Assembly: GCF_014205135.1 (NCBI RefSeq)
Contig: NZ_JACHMY010000001.1
Coordinates: 6,944,001-7,008,000 of the forward strand
Source: Kribbella italica
Lineage (GTDB): Bacteria; Actinomycetota; Actinomycetes; Propionibacteriales; Kribbellaceae
Direction: 5' to 3'
Length of the DNA stretch: 64,000 nucleotides
Part shown: piece by piece, positions 49,446 through 58,297 of the stretch
Layout of the letters: each line of letters starts with the position of its first letter
Numbering within the stretch: position 1 is the stretch's first letter
Translations under genes and position numbers: made by a program
Notes under the pieces: model-generated
What the model was told of the DNA's origin: nothing
The model's input: the letters and a program-made list of their open reading frames with translations, nothing else
Databases searched by the model: none

Positions 49446-51743
49446 GTGAACGTCGTCGACGAGCAAGCCCGCGAGCCGACGGAGCCGGCGGAACAGTCCG
49501 TCACGTCGCGCGCCCACGCGCCCGGGCTCGCCCAAGGTGCCCGCTTCGTTCCCTGGCTGGCGCCGATCGCGGCCGCTGTCGCCGGTCTGCTCGCTCTCGG
49601 CGTCCCGCTCGCACCGATCGCCGGCTACGGGGCCTACTTCGGCGGTTGTGTCATCGTGCCCGGCGTTCTCCTGCTCCGCGCGGCATGGTCCAGCACGGGG
49701 AACTGGGCCGAGGACATCGGCCTGGGTGCGGCCGTTGGCATGACCTATCAGTTGCTGGGCTGGGCACTCTTCACCGCAGTGGGACTGCAGTCCTGGTTGA
49801 TCGTCTGGCCGCTGGTCGCCCTGGCGGCCTTCGCCGTGGTGCCTCGACTACGGCCGTGCTGGAGAATCGCAGCGCCGGCGCCTCTGCCGGTGGCCTGGTG
49901 CTGGGGCCTGGCCATCTGCGCGACCGCTCTGATCGTCTACACGACCTTCGCCACCCTGGCCGACCACAAGCCGCCGCCGGACGGTACGTCGTACTACCAA
50001 GACCTTCTGTACCACCTGTCGATGGTGCACGAGCTGACCCGGTCGGTTCCGCCGGAGCTGCCGCAGGTCGCCGGTCTTCGCCTGGACTACCACTGGCTCG
50101 CCAACGCGGACATGGCCGGTGCTGTGGACATCACCGGGATCTCTCCGACCCTGGTGTTGTTCCGGCTGTGGGTGCTGCCGCAGGCCGTCATCGCGCTGCT
50201 GGTGTGCGCTGCTCTGGCCCGGCAGGTCAGCGGGGTGTGGTGGACCGGAGTGCTGGCCGCAGTGGTAGTCCTGCCGACAACCGTCGCCAGTCTGCTCAGC
50301 CCTTCCCTGACGCTCAGTGTCGTCACCTCCACCTCGGCGGCAGTCCTGATCATCGACGCGGTGTTCCGCCGTACCGGCAGGCAGGGCGCTTGGCTGCTGG
50401 CAGCGGTACTGGCCGTCGTCGCCGGAGGTGCCAAGCCGTCGGCCCTGCCGCTCCTGCTCGGCGGGATCGGACTCGCGGCGCTGTTCGTGCTGGTGCGCGA
50501 CCGAAAGCCGCCGTGGCGCTTGATCGCCGCCGGCACGCTCGTGCTGGGCGCGCTGATCAGCACCTTGCTCTTCATCGCTGGGAGCACCAGCGGATCGGGG
50601 TTCCAGTTCTTGGCTGTCGCCAAGTTCGAGAGTGCCTACGGCCTGATCACCGGTGACACGTCGTTGCCGGGCACGGGAGGCCTGCTGCCCCTGCCGCTCA
50701 CCTCGGGCGATTCGGCGGCGGCCACCGGGTTCTGGATCTTCTTCGGACTGATCCTGCTCTCGAAGGGCGTCCTGCTGACCGGGTTCGCCCTGGCCGGGGT
50801 CCGGTTGACCAGGCGCGATCCGGTGGCCTGGTTTCTCGCCGGGACTCTGGTCGCCGCCTGGTTGGGCATGCTGCTGCTCAATCACCCCGCCGCGAGTGAG
50901 GTCTACTTTCTCCGCAACGTGGTGCCGTTCGCGGCCGCCGCCGCGTCCTGGCTGGTCGCCGTCGCGTTCGCGGGCCGCGGCCTGCGGGCGCCGGCGGTGG
51001 TCGGCATCTCCGCCGCTGTGCTCGGCGTCGTACTGCAACTGACCACGAAACGTTCGGCGATCAGCGCCGCCGATTCCCGGCCGGATCAGCTCGAGGCGCT
51101 GGCGCGGCCGCTGCTGGCGGCCGCCGTACTCGCCCTGCTGCTCGTCGTGGGGTGGCTACTGATCGGGCGGCTGTGGGCAGGACAGTCCGGACTCGGCGTC
51201 GCGCTCCCGGTTCTCGTGGTGGTCGTGGCGTCCCTGACCGGCATGATCCGGTACTCGTACAACGCCTTCCGGACCGACAACACCTACCGCGTTGCCTCCG
51301 GAGCACTCAGTCCGGACCAGCTGGCTGCCGCGCAGTGGCTCGGGGAACACTCGTCACCGACCGATGTGGTGCTCACGGGGAGTTGGTGCGTTCCCGTCCT
51401 GCGTCAGCCCGGCTGCGACGCGCGGGGTTGGCTGATCAGCGGGATCGCCGGACGCCGAACGCTGCTGGAGGGCTGGGCCTACACGGAGCAGGCGCTGGCG
51501 ACGAACGGCGTCGACGGAAAGCCCTATCGGGTCCAGCCTTCGCCGTGGCCCGACCGCGCCGAGCTGACCATCCAGATCCTGGCAGCGCCCACCGCGCAGT
51601 TGCTGGAGCAAGCCCGCGGGTACGGCGTCCGATGGATCTTCGCCGATCCGTCGAACGGACCGACGTCGCCGACCCTGGACGACTTCGCGCTCCTGCGTTA
51701 CCAGGCCGGCGACATCAGGATCTACCAGCTGGAGGACCGGTGA
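49446..51743 (+). CDS. GT-C-like polytopic membrane protein, paralogue 7 of 7
   Basis: A 765-residue membrane protein mirroring paralogue 6 across a 141-bp divergent intergenic region: STGNWAEDIGLGAAVG, DLLYHLSMVHELTRSVPPELPQVAGLRLDYHW (Leu-Arg replaces Glu in the GE motif), AGGAKPSALPLLLGG, HPAASEVYF, TGSWC...C, CDARGWLISGIAGRRTLLEGWAYT and YGVRWIFAD. A back-to-back duplication is the simplest origin. The change of the usual Glu in the second motif suggests different donor handling. GTG 49446 is used; GTG 49422 is possible. No good ribosome-binding site is seen. Confidence 0.7.
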   Translation: MNVVDEQAREPTEPAEQSVTSRAHAPGLAQGARFVPWLAPIAAAVAGLLALGVPLAPIAGYGAYFGGCVIVPGVLLLRAAWSSTGNWAEDIGLGAAVGMTYQLLGWALFTAVGLQSWLIVWPLVALAAFAVVPRLRPCWRIAAPAPLPVAWCWGLAICATALIVYTTFATLADHKPPPDGTSYYQDLLYHLSMVHELTRSVPPELPQVAGLRLDYHWLANADMAGAVDITGISPTLVLFRLWVLPQAVIALLVCAALARQVSGVWWTGVLAAVVVLPTTVASLLSPSLTLSVVTSTSAAVLIIDAVFRRTGRQGAWLLAAVLAVVAGGAKPSALPLLLGGIGLAALFVLVRDRKPPWRLIAAGTLVLGALISTLLFIAGSTSGSGFQFLAVAKFESAYGLITGDTSLPGTGGLLPLPLTSGDSAAATGFWIFFGLILLSKGVLLTGFALAGVRLTRRDPVAWFLAGTLVAAWLGMLLLNHPAASEVYFLRNVVPFAAAAASWLVAVAFAGRGLRAPAVVGISAAVLGVVLQLTTKRSAISAADSRPDQLEALARPLLAAAVLALLLVVGWLLIGRLWAGQSGLGVALPVLVVVVASLTGMIRYSYNAFRTDNTYRVASGALSPDQLAAAQWLGEHSSPTDVVLTGSWCVPVLRQPGCDARGWLISGIAGRRTLLEGWAYTEQALATNGVDGKPYRVQPSPWPDRAELTIQILAAPTAQLLEQARGYGVRWIFADPSNGPTSPTLDDFALLRYQAGDIRIYQLEDR

Positions 51744-51768
51744 CCGGTGCGGAGTACCTCGAAACCCT

Positions 51769-52359
51769 TTAGTTCTGGGGCCTGATCCCGGCGAGCACGA
51801 TGTCGAGCATCCGCTCGGCCTGCTCCGGCTCGATGCCGGGCAGGGACGAGATGCTGCCGATCAGGCGCATCACGTCCATCAGCTCCAGGTCGGCGCGGAC
51901 CGCGCCGGCCGCCTTGGCGGTGTCGATCAGCAGCCCGCCGGCGTCCTTGACGTTCATCTTGCAGGCCTTGAAGAACTCCGAGTCCTTGCCCATGGCCGAC
52001 GTCAGTTCGTGGGCCAGGCTCTTCTTCGACACGTTGTAGCCGACGAAGCTGCGCATCCAGGAGGCCAGCGCCTCGAACGGCGCGAGCTGCTCGTGGAACC
52101 CGTACGCCCGGTCGCAGACGGACTGGATCTCGTCCACGTAGACCGCCTCGAGCAGGGCACAGCGGTTCGGGAAGCGGCGGTACAGCGTGCCGATCCCGAC
52201 GCCGGCCCGGCGGGCGATCTCCTCCAGCGAGGTGTCCGTGCCGGTCTCGGCGAACGCCTCGCGGGCGGCCGCGACCAGCAGGTCGTAGTTGCGCCGGGCG
52301 TCGGCCCGGGTCGGCCGGAGATCGGGCAGGGTCGGCCGCTGCTGGGCGGACGTGCTCAT
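51769..52359 (-). CDS. TetR-family repressor of the adjacent transporter
   Basis: A 196-residue regulator. HTH at about residues 25-70 (NYDLLVAAAREAFAETGTDTSLEEIARRAGVGIGTLYRRFPNRCALLEAVY), then an all-helical sensor domain. ATG 52359 follows GAGGAGG. It is divergent from a DHA2 drug transporter, the textbook arrangement for a drug-responsive repressor, and a CGGAGG/CCTCCG palindrome lies within the transporter promoter. Loss of binding on ligand contact should induce the pump. It ends 25 bp after GT-C-like paralogue 7, marking the right border of the glycan locus. Confidence 0.9.
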   Translation of the reverse strand: MSTSAQQRPTLPDLRPTRADARRNYDLLVAAAREAFAETGTDTSLEEIARRAGVGIGTLYRRFPNRCALLEAVYVDEIQSVCDRAYGFHEQLAPFEALASWMRSFVGYNVSKKSLAHELTSAMGKDSEFFKACKMNVKDAGGLLIDTAKAAGAVRADLELMDVMRLIGSISSLPGIEPEQAERMLDIVLAGIRPQN

Positions 52360-52391
52360 CGGACCTCCTCGAAACCGGCGGAACAATTCAC

Positions 52392-52430
52392 TTGAAAAAG
52401 CGGAGGATGCCTCCGTATCGTATCCGGAGG
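52392..52430 (+). promoter_or_regulatory. Transporter promoter with embedded TetR operator
   Basis: -35 TTGAAA (52392-52397) and -10 TATCGT (52416-52421) are 18 bp apart. The spacer contains a perfect 6-3-6 palindrome, CGGAGG-ATG-CCTCCG (52401-52415). A third half-site, CGGAGG (52425-52430), forms a second inverted pair around the -10 and start region. Confidence 0.65.
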
Positions 52431-52492
52431 TGCACTCCACTTCCTCTGATCTCAACTCTAGCCCCTCCGGGGGAAGGAGCAAGTTCTCTCCT

Positions 52493-53983
52493 ATGTCGGC
52501 TACTTCCGCTGCTCCCGCCAGACGGCCAGGCGTCGTTCTCGCGGTGATCGTGATCACCCAGCTGATGGTGATCCTCGACGGCACCGTGGTGAACATCGCG
52601 ATGCCCAAGATCCAGACCGCTCTCGACTTCAGCCCGGCCAACCTGTCCTGGGTGCAGAACGCGTACGCGCTGGCCTTCGGCGGTCTGCTGCTGCTCGGCG
52701 CCCGCGCCGGCGACCTGCTCGGCCGCCGCCGCGTCTTCATCACCGGCGTCAGCATCTTCACCGTCGCCTCCGCGCTCGGCGGTCTGGCCCCGACGGCGGA
52801 GCTGCTGCTCGCCGCCCGGGTCCTGCAGGGCATCGGCGGCGCGATCGCCGCTCCGGCCGCGCTCACCCTGCTGATGCTGACCTTCAAGGAGGGACCGGAG
52901 CGGATGAAGGCGCTCGGTCTCTACAGCCTCGTCTCCTCCGGCGGCGCCAGCATCGGCCTGGTGCTCGGTGGCATGCTGACCGACTGGGTCTCCTGGCGCT
53001 GGGGCCTGTTCATCAACATCCCGATCGGTATCGCGCTGGTCGTCGCCGCGCGCCGGGTGCTCACCGAGACGCCGCGGGAGCAGGGCCGCTTCGACGTGGC
53101 CGGTGCGCTGACCTCGACGGTCGGTATCACCGCGCTGGTCTACGGGTTCATCCGTGTGGCCGAGGCGGGCTGGAGCTCGCCCGAGGTGCTCGCGTCGTTC
53201 GCGGCCGGTGTCGTGCTGCTGGTTGTCTTCGTCCTGGTCGAGCGCCGGGTCAGCCACCCGATCGTGCCGCTGCGGATGTTCCGGAACGCCGACCGGGTGG
53301 CGTCGTACCTGACCATGCTGCTGGTGGTCGGCACGATGTTCGGGATGTTCTTCTTCCTCACCCAGTTCCTGCAGGGCGTGCTGGAGTTCAGCCCGCTGGC
53401 CGCCGGCCTGGCCTTCCTGCCGATGACCGGTCTGCTGTTCGCGTCGTCCCGGATCGTGCCGCGGCTGACCGGCCGGGTCGACAACGGGCTGATGATGATC
53501 GCCGGCGCGGTCTCGGTCACGGCCGGCATGCTCTGGCTGACCCGGATCACGGTGGACAGCAGCTACCTGGGTGGTGTGGTCGGTCCGCTGATCCTGTTCG
53601 GTGCGGGCGCCGGTCTGATCTTCATCCCGCTGACCGGGCGCGCGCTGTCCGGCGTACCGGCTGAGGACGCGGGCGCCGCCTCGGGTCTGCTCAACGTCCT
53701 GCAGCAGGTCGGTGGCGCACTCGGACTGGGCATCCTGGTCACCGTCTTCGGTACGGCGAGCCGCAACGCCTCCCCGTCGTCGACCAACCCGGCCGACGCG
53801 GCCCGCGAGATCCTCACCGACGGCGTGCACGCCGCGTTCATCGGCTCGGCCGTGTACGCCGGGCTGACGCTGCTGGTGATCGTCCTTGGTGTCCGCCCCT
53901 GGGTCCGCAAGAAGACGGTCCGCCCGGAGACCGCCACCGAACCGGCCGCGGTCGAGCCGGTCGCCGTGGACTCGCACTTCTGA
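52493..53983 (+). CDS. DHA2-type (14-helix) MFS drug exporter
   Basis: The 496-residue exporter has LDGTVVNIAMPKI (DHA2 motif in helix 1), GARAGDLLGRRRVFITG (motif A, loop 2-3), ARVLQGIGGAIAAPAALTLL (motif B and C region) and the long periplasmic loop near SSTNPADAAREIL typical of the EmrB/QacA group. It is a proton-driven efflux pump for hydrophobic or cationic compounds, in the cell membrane. The divergent TetR gene and its operator predict substrate-induced expression. ATG 52493 has GGAAGGAG about 13 nt upstream. Its 3' end shares a terminator with the ABC operon. Confidence 0.92.
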   Translation: MSATSAAPARRPGVVLAVIVITQLMVILDGTVVNIAMPKIQTALDFSPANLSWVQNAYALAFGGLLLLGARAGDLLGRRRVFITGVSIFTVASALGGLAPTAELLLAARVLQGIGGAIAAPAALTLLMLTFKEGPERMKALGLYSLVSSGGASIGLVLGGMLTDWVSWRWGLFINIPIGIALVVAARRVLTETPREQGRFDVAGALTSTVGITALVYGFIRVAEAGWSSPEVLASFAAGVVLLVVFVLVERRVSHPIVPLRMFRNADRVASYLTMLLVVGTMFGMFFFLTQFLQGVLEFSPLAAGLAFLPMTGLLFASSRIVPRLTGRVDNGLMMIAGAVSVTAGMLWLTRITVDSSYLGGVVGPLILFGAGAGLIFIPLTGRALSGVPAEDAGAASGLLNVLQQVGGALGLGILVTVFGTASRNASPSSTNPADAAREILTDGVHAAFIGSAVYAGLTLLVIVLGVRPWVRKKTVRPETATEPAAVEPVAVDSHF

Positions 53984-53995
53984 CCGACGGGCCGG

Positions 53996-54028
53996 GGCCC
54001 TGGCACTCCTCACGGAGTGGCCAGGGCC
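53996..54028. terminator. Bidirectional hairpin overlapping a stop codon
   Basis: GGCCCTGGCACTCC (53996-54009) pairs with GGAGT-G-GCCAGGGCC (54014-54028) with a single-base bulge and a TCAC loop. The loop holds the stop codon of the minus-strand permease, and the plus-strand MFS gene ends 13 bp upstream. Confidence 0.7.
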
Positions 54029-55204
54029 TCGGTCGGTGACATCCGTGCGGCGCGGACCGCCGGGTAGAGCCCGGCCAGACTCCCGATCACCAGCGTCGCC
54101 ATCAGCCCGCCGGCCAGCGCAGGAACCGGTACGACGGCCGGCCAGCCCTGCGTGACCGCGTAGACGATCGTCACCCCGGATCCGAGCAGGGCGCCGCACA
54201 CGCCGCCGAGTCCGGACAGCAACAGCGCCTCCATCAGGAACTGGCCGCGGATCTGCCCCCGGGTAGCGCCCAGCGAACGGCGCAGGCCGATCTCGGCCCG
54301 GCGTTCGAGCACGGAGATCACCATCGTGTTGGCGACGCCGACCCCGCCGACCAGCAGCGCGACCGAGCCGAGACCGAGCAGCAGCGCGTTCAGCGTCGCG
54401 TCGGCGGCCTGCTGGGCGGCGAGCGCGTCGGACGGGCGGGAGACCTCGACCTCGTTCGGCGCCTGTGGACTGGCTGTTGCCGCGAGCACCTTCTGGACGG
54501 CGGTGACGGAGTCGTCCGCGGCACGGGCGTAGACCGTCGTCGGGTAGCCGTCGAAGTGCAGGAGCTGCTGCGCGACCGGCCAGCCGACCAGCGCCGCGGT
54601 GTCCAGCTCCGGAGCCAGGGGTGCGGGCGCGAGCAGCCCGACGACCGTGAACCAGGAGCCGCCGAGCCAGACCTGCTGACCGGGTTCCGCGGTGCTGATG
54701 CCCAAGTGAGCGGCCGTGCCGGCACCGAGTACGACGGCCGGGTACTTCGCCGAGGCGTCGTTCAAGAAGGTGCCGCTGGCAACTGTCGTGCCGACCGCGG
54801 AGAGCAGGTCGACCTGGGCAGCCAGTACCGAGATGCCCCCGGTCTGACCGGTGGGGATCTGGTCGTTGCGGTAGACGTTGGTGCTCGGCAGCCGGCCGGT
54901 GGCGGTGGCCGCGGTCACCGGTCCGATCCGGTCGATCATCCCGACCGACTCGGTCGGCAGGTGCGCCTGCTCGCCGAACACGTTCTGCCCGGGGCCGACG
55001 GTCAGGAGGTTGGTGCCGAGGGCCTCCATCTGCCGGTCGAAGTCCGCCCGGCTGGAGGCGGAGATGCCGACCACGGAGATCATCGCCGCGATACCGATCG
55101 CGATCCCCAGCGCGGACAGGGCCACGCGCAACGGCCGCGACCGCAGTCCGGCACCGCCGACCCGCAACAGGTCTGTCGTCCGCAGTCTCGCGGGGACGAG
55201 TGGG

Positions 55205-55218
<14 letters not shown>
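54010..55218 (-). CDS. MacB-type ABC transporter permease
   Basis: The 402-residue permease has an N-terminal helix after a short basic tail (RVALSALGIAIGIAAMISVVGI), a large extracytoplasmic MacB_PCD domain, then three helices of the FtsX domain (LLLGLGSVALLVGGVGVANTMVISVLERRAEIGLRRSLGATRGQIRGQFLMEALLLSGLGG contains the signature ERRxEIGxRRxLGAT). It is a mechanotransmission-type exporter working with the ATPase (14-bp overlap) and the adaptor gene upstream. In actinobacteria such operons handle antimicrobial peptides or envelope lipids. Confidence 0.9.
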
Positions 55219-55959
<741 letters not shown>

Positions 55960-55963
<4 letters not shown>

Positions 55964-57009
55964 GCCGGCACCCCGATCGTCGTACCGGCACTCAGGCCGG
56001 AGCCGGACACCTCGACCTTGCCGCCGGCGAAGAGACCGAGCTGCACCGCGACGTAGTGGCTGGTCGTCCCGTCGACCACCTGCACGCCGTACCCGCCCTC
56101 GGCCAGGGCGACCAGTGCGTTGACCGGCACCGCCAGCACGCCCTTCTTCTGCGCGGCGACCAGCTGTACGTCGACAGGCGCCGAGTCGAGCCCGGTGACG
56201 ACCTTCGGGTCGGTCAGCGTGATCACGACCGGGACATGCGGCGGCTCGTTGCTGCCGGCCGCGGGCTGGGTGGCGACCGTGGAAACCGAGGCGACCTTGC
56301 CTGACGTCTTCTTGCCGTTGGGCAGCACCACCGTCGCGGTCAGGCCCTTGGCGACCAGGTACTGCTTGGCGACGTCCAGCCCGACGATCACCTTCGGCAC
56401 GGTGGTGTTGAAGGTGAAGAGCGCGGTGCCGGCCGCCAACTGGTCGCCGAGCTCGGCGTTGTGCATCATGAGCCGGATCGGGGTCGGCTGGACGAGGATC
56501 TGACCGGGCTCGACCACCCCGGTCTCCGACCGCCCGACGGCGTCCTGCCAGTCCTTGACGGCCGCTGTCGTCGCCGAGCCGAACGTGCTGTTCGGCTTCG
56601 CCTTCAGGTAGCCCTCGGCCTTCAGGAACTGTTCCAGCTGCAGCACGTCCGGCCCGCTCACCCCCTGCTGCAGCGTGCGGTAGAGCGGCACGGTGCCCTT
56701 GATCAGCACCACCGGCAGGTTGTTCACCTTGTACGCCGGTGCGCCGAACCCCACCGTCGCGCCCTCGGGCGGCATCCACGTGAGGGTCCCGCCACCCGGT
56801 GGTGCCTTCAGCCCCTGCGGTACGCCGTACGAGAGCGTGCCGCCGACCTGCACGGTCTGGACCAGGGTGGTCTTGACCACCTTCGTCGTTCCCGGCGGCA
56901 GCCCGCCCTCCGCCGTCGACTCACCTGCCGACGCGTCCGGCCAGAGCAGCAGCGCAGCCAGGCCGGCAGCAGCCAGTACGCCGGCCGCCACGAGCAGCCG
57001 CCGCCTCAT
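55960..57009 (-). CDS. HlyD-like efflux adaptor with a peptidoglycan-binding insert
   Basis: The 349-residue adaptor has one N-terminal anchor helix (RLLVAAGVLAAAGLAALLLWP). After a lipoyl-like strand region comes a PG_binding_1 domain (GVSGPDVLQLEQFLKAEGYLKAKPNSTFGSATTAAVKDWQDAVG in order), then beta-barrel and membrane-proximal strands (VLAVPVNALVALAEGGYGVQVVDG). It would link the MacB-like permease to the cell wall. The ATG at 57009 overlaps the lipoprotein stop, so the fourth gene is part of the same operon. Confidence 0.85.
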
Positions 57010-57503
57010 CCCGCAGCTCCGGACAGGTGGTGGTTGCACTTCTTGGCGGCGTTCTGGAACGCCGGGCTGTTCCGGTCGAAGCCCTCGCCGAACAGGCCGC
57101 CGTCACCACCGGGCTTGGGGTCTGGGAAGTCCGGCAGCCCGTTGGCCCGTACGCACTCCGCGAACGCCTTGTACTTGGCCAGGTCCGCGGGATCGCTCGA
57201 CGCGGTCCGCTCACCGCCGGTCAGGTACTTCTTGCAGGCCTGCATCGCCGCGTCGAACCCGGGGTTCTGGGCGACCTTCGGGTCGATCCCGAGCCCCTCG
57301 CCGGGCTTGGGGTCGTTCACCTCGAGGCCGTACCCGGCCATGCACTCGCTGAAGCCGGTCGCGGCCGGGGGAGCGGTCGTGGCGGGTGCCGCGGAGGCGC
57401 TCGGCTGGTCCGCGGTCGCGACACCGGTGCTGCCCGAGTCACCGCAGGAGGCGAGCGCCAGGGCCAGCACAGGTACCACCAGCAGGGTTCTGAGCATCGT
57501 CAT
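57006..57503 (-). CDS. Secreted lipoprotein with a duplicated two-cysteine motif
   Basis: A 165-residue protein. The signal ends in a lipobox (LALASC) and is followed by a low-complexity Ser/Ala/Pro linker. The globular part is two related units: ECMAGYGLEVNDPKPGEGLG...NPGFDAAMQACKKYL and ECVRANGLPDFPDPKPGGDGG...SPAFQNAAKKCNHHL, each with two Cys and a DPKPG turn. Such proteins accompany MacAB operons in actinobacteria. It is the first gene of the export operon, opposite the two-component genes, and may sense or bind the exported compound. ATG 57503 follows GGAAGGAGA. Confidence 0.75.
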   Translation of the reverse strand: MTMLRTLLVVPVLALALASCGDSGSTGVATADQPSASAAPATTAPPAATGFSECMAGYGLEVNDPKPGEGLGIDPKVAQNPGFDAAMQACKKYLTGGERTASSDPADLAKYKAFAECVRANGLPDFPDPKPGGDGGLFGEGFDRNSPAFQNAAKKCNHHLSGAAG

Positions 57504-57554
57504 CGTGGTTCTCCTTCCGGGAGGTCGTTGCCGAGAAGTAGAGCCAGCCGGCGA

Positions 57555-57597
57555 TAACCACGCCGTAACTCGCCGTCGCGGGGTTATCCCGTGGTTA
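57555..57597. promoter_or_regulatory. Symmetric array of four TAAC boxes, predicted response-regulator site
   Basis: Plus strand: TAACCACG at 57555 and TAAC at 57566, 11 bp apart. Minus strand: TAACCACG ending at 57590 (starting 57597) and TAAC starting 57586, again 11 bp apart. OmpR/PhoB-type regulators bind direct repeats with this period. The array lies between the export operon and the regulator genes. Confidence 0.6.
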
Positions 57598-57640
57598 CAC
57601 CGGGCGCGGCAGGATGGGTTCACGGGTGGACGGAGGAACG

Positions 57641-58297
57641 ATGCGGATCCTGGTGGTCGAGGACGAACGGATGCTCGCCGACGCGATCGCCGAGTGGCTG
57701 CGGCGCGAGTCGTTCGCCGTCGACATCGCGTACGACGGCGCCGCGGCGCTGGAGCGGACCGGCGTGAACGAGTACGACGTGGTCGTGCTCGACCGGGACC
57801 TGCCGCACGTGCACGGCGACGAGGTGTGCCGTCAGGTCGTTGCCGCAGGCACCGGCACCCGGGTGCTGATGCTCACCGCCGCCGCGGCGATCCGCGAGCG
57901 GGTCGCCGGGCTGGCGATCGGTGCCGACGACTATCTGAGCAAGCCGTTCGCCTTCGCCGAGCTGTCGGCCCGCGTGCACGCGCTGGCCCGGCGCTCGCGT
58001 CCCGCCGTCCCGCCGGTGCTGGAGCGCTCCGGCGTCCGGCTGGACCCGGTCCGCCGGTCGGTCGAGCGGGACGGCCGCCGGGTCGACCTGGCGAACCGGG
58101 AGTTCGCCGTACTGGCCGAACTGCTGCGGGCGGACGGCGCGGTCGTGTCGGCCGAGACGCTGCTGGAGAAGGCGTGGGACGAGCACATCGACCCGTTCAC
58201 CAACGCGGTCCGGATGACGATGGTGAAGCTCCGGCGCAAGCTCGGCGAACCCCCGCTGGTCGAGACCGTGCCCGGCGCCGGGTACCGGTTGCCATGA
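57641..58297 (+). CDS. OmpR-family response regulator
   Basis: A 218-residue protein: receiver domain with the acidic pair ED (7-8), phosphoacceptor Asp 51 in VVVLDRDLP, Thr in MLTAAA and Lys in LSKPFAF; then a winged-helix output domain with DLANREFAVLAELLRADGAVVSAETLLEKAW and VRMTMVKLRRKLGEPPLVETVPGAGYRL. CGGAGGAA precedes ATG 57641. Coupled to the kinase gene by an ATGA overlap. It probably controls itself and the divergent export operon through the 57555-57597 array. Confidence 0.95.
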   Translation: MRILVVEDERMLADAIAEWLRRESFAVDIAYDGAAALERTGVNEYDVVVLDRDLPHVHGDEVCRQVVAAGTGTRVLMLTAAAAIRERVAGLAIGADDYLSKPFAFAELSARVHALARRSRPAVPPVLERSGVRLDPVRRSVERDGRRVDLANREFAVLAELLRADGAVVSAETLLEKAWDEHIDPFTNAVRMTMVKLRRKLGEPPLVETVPGAGYRLP

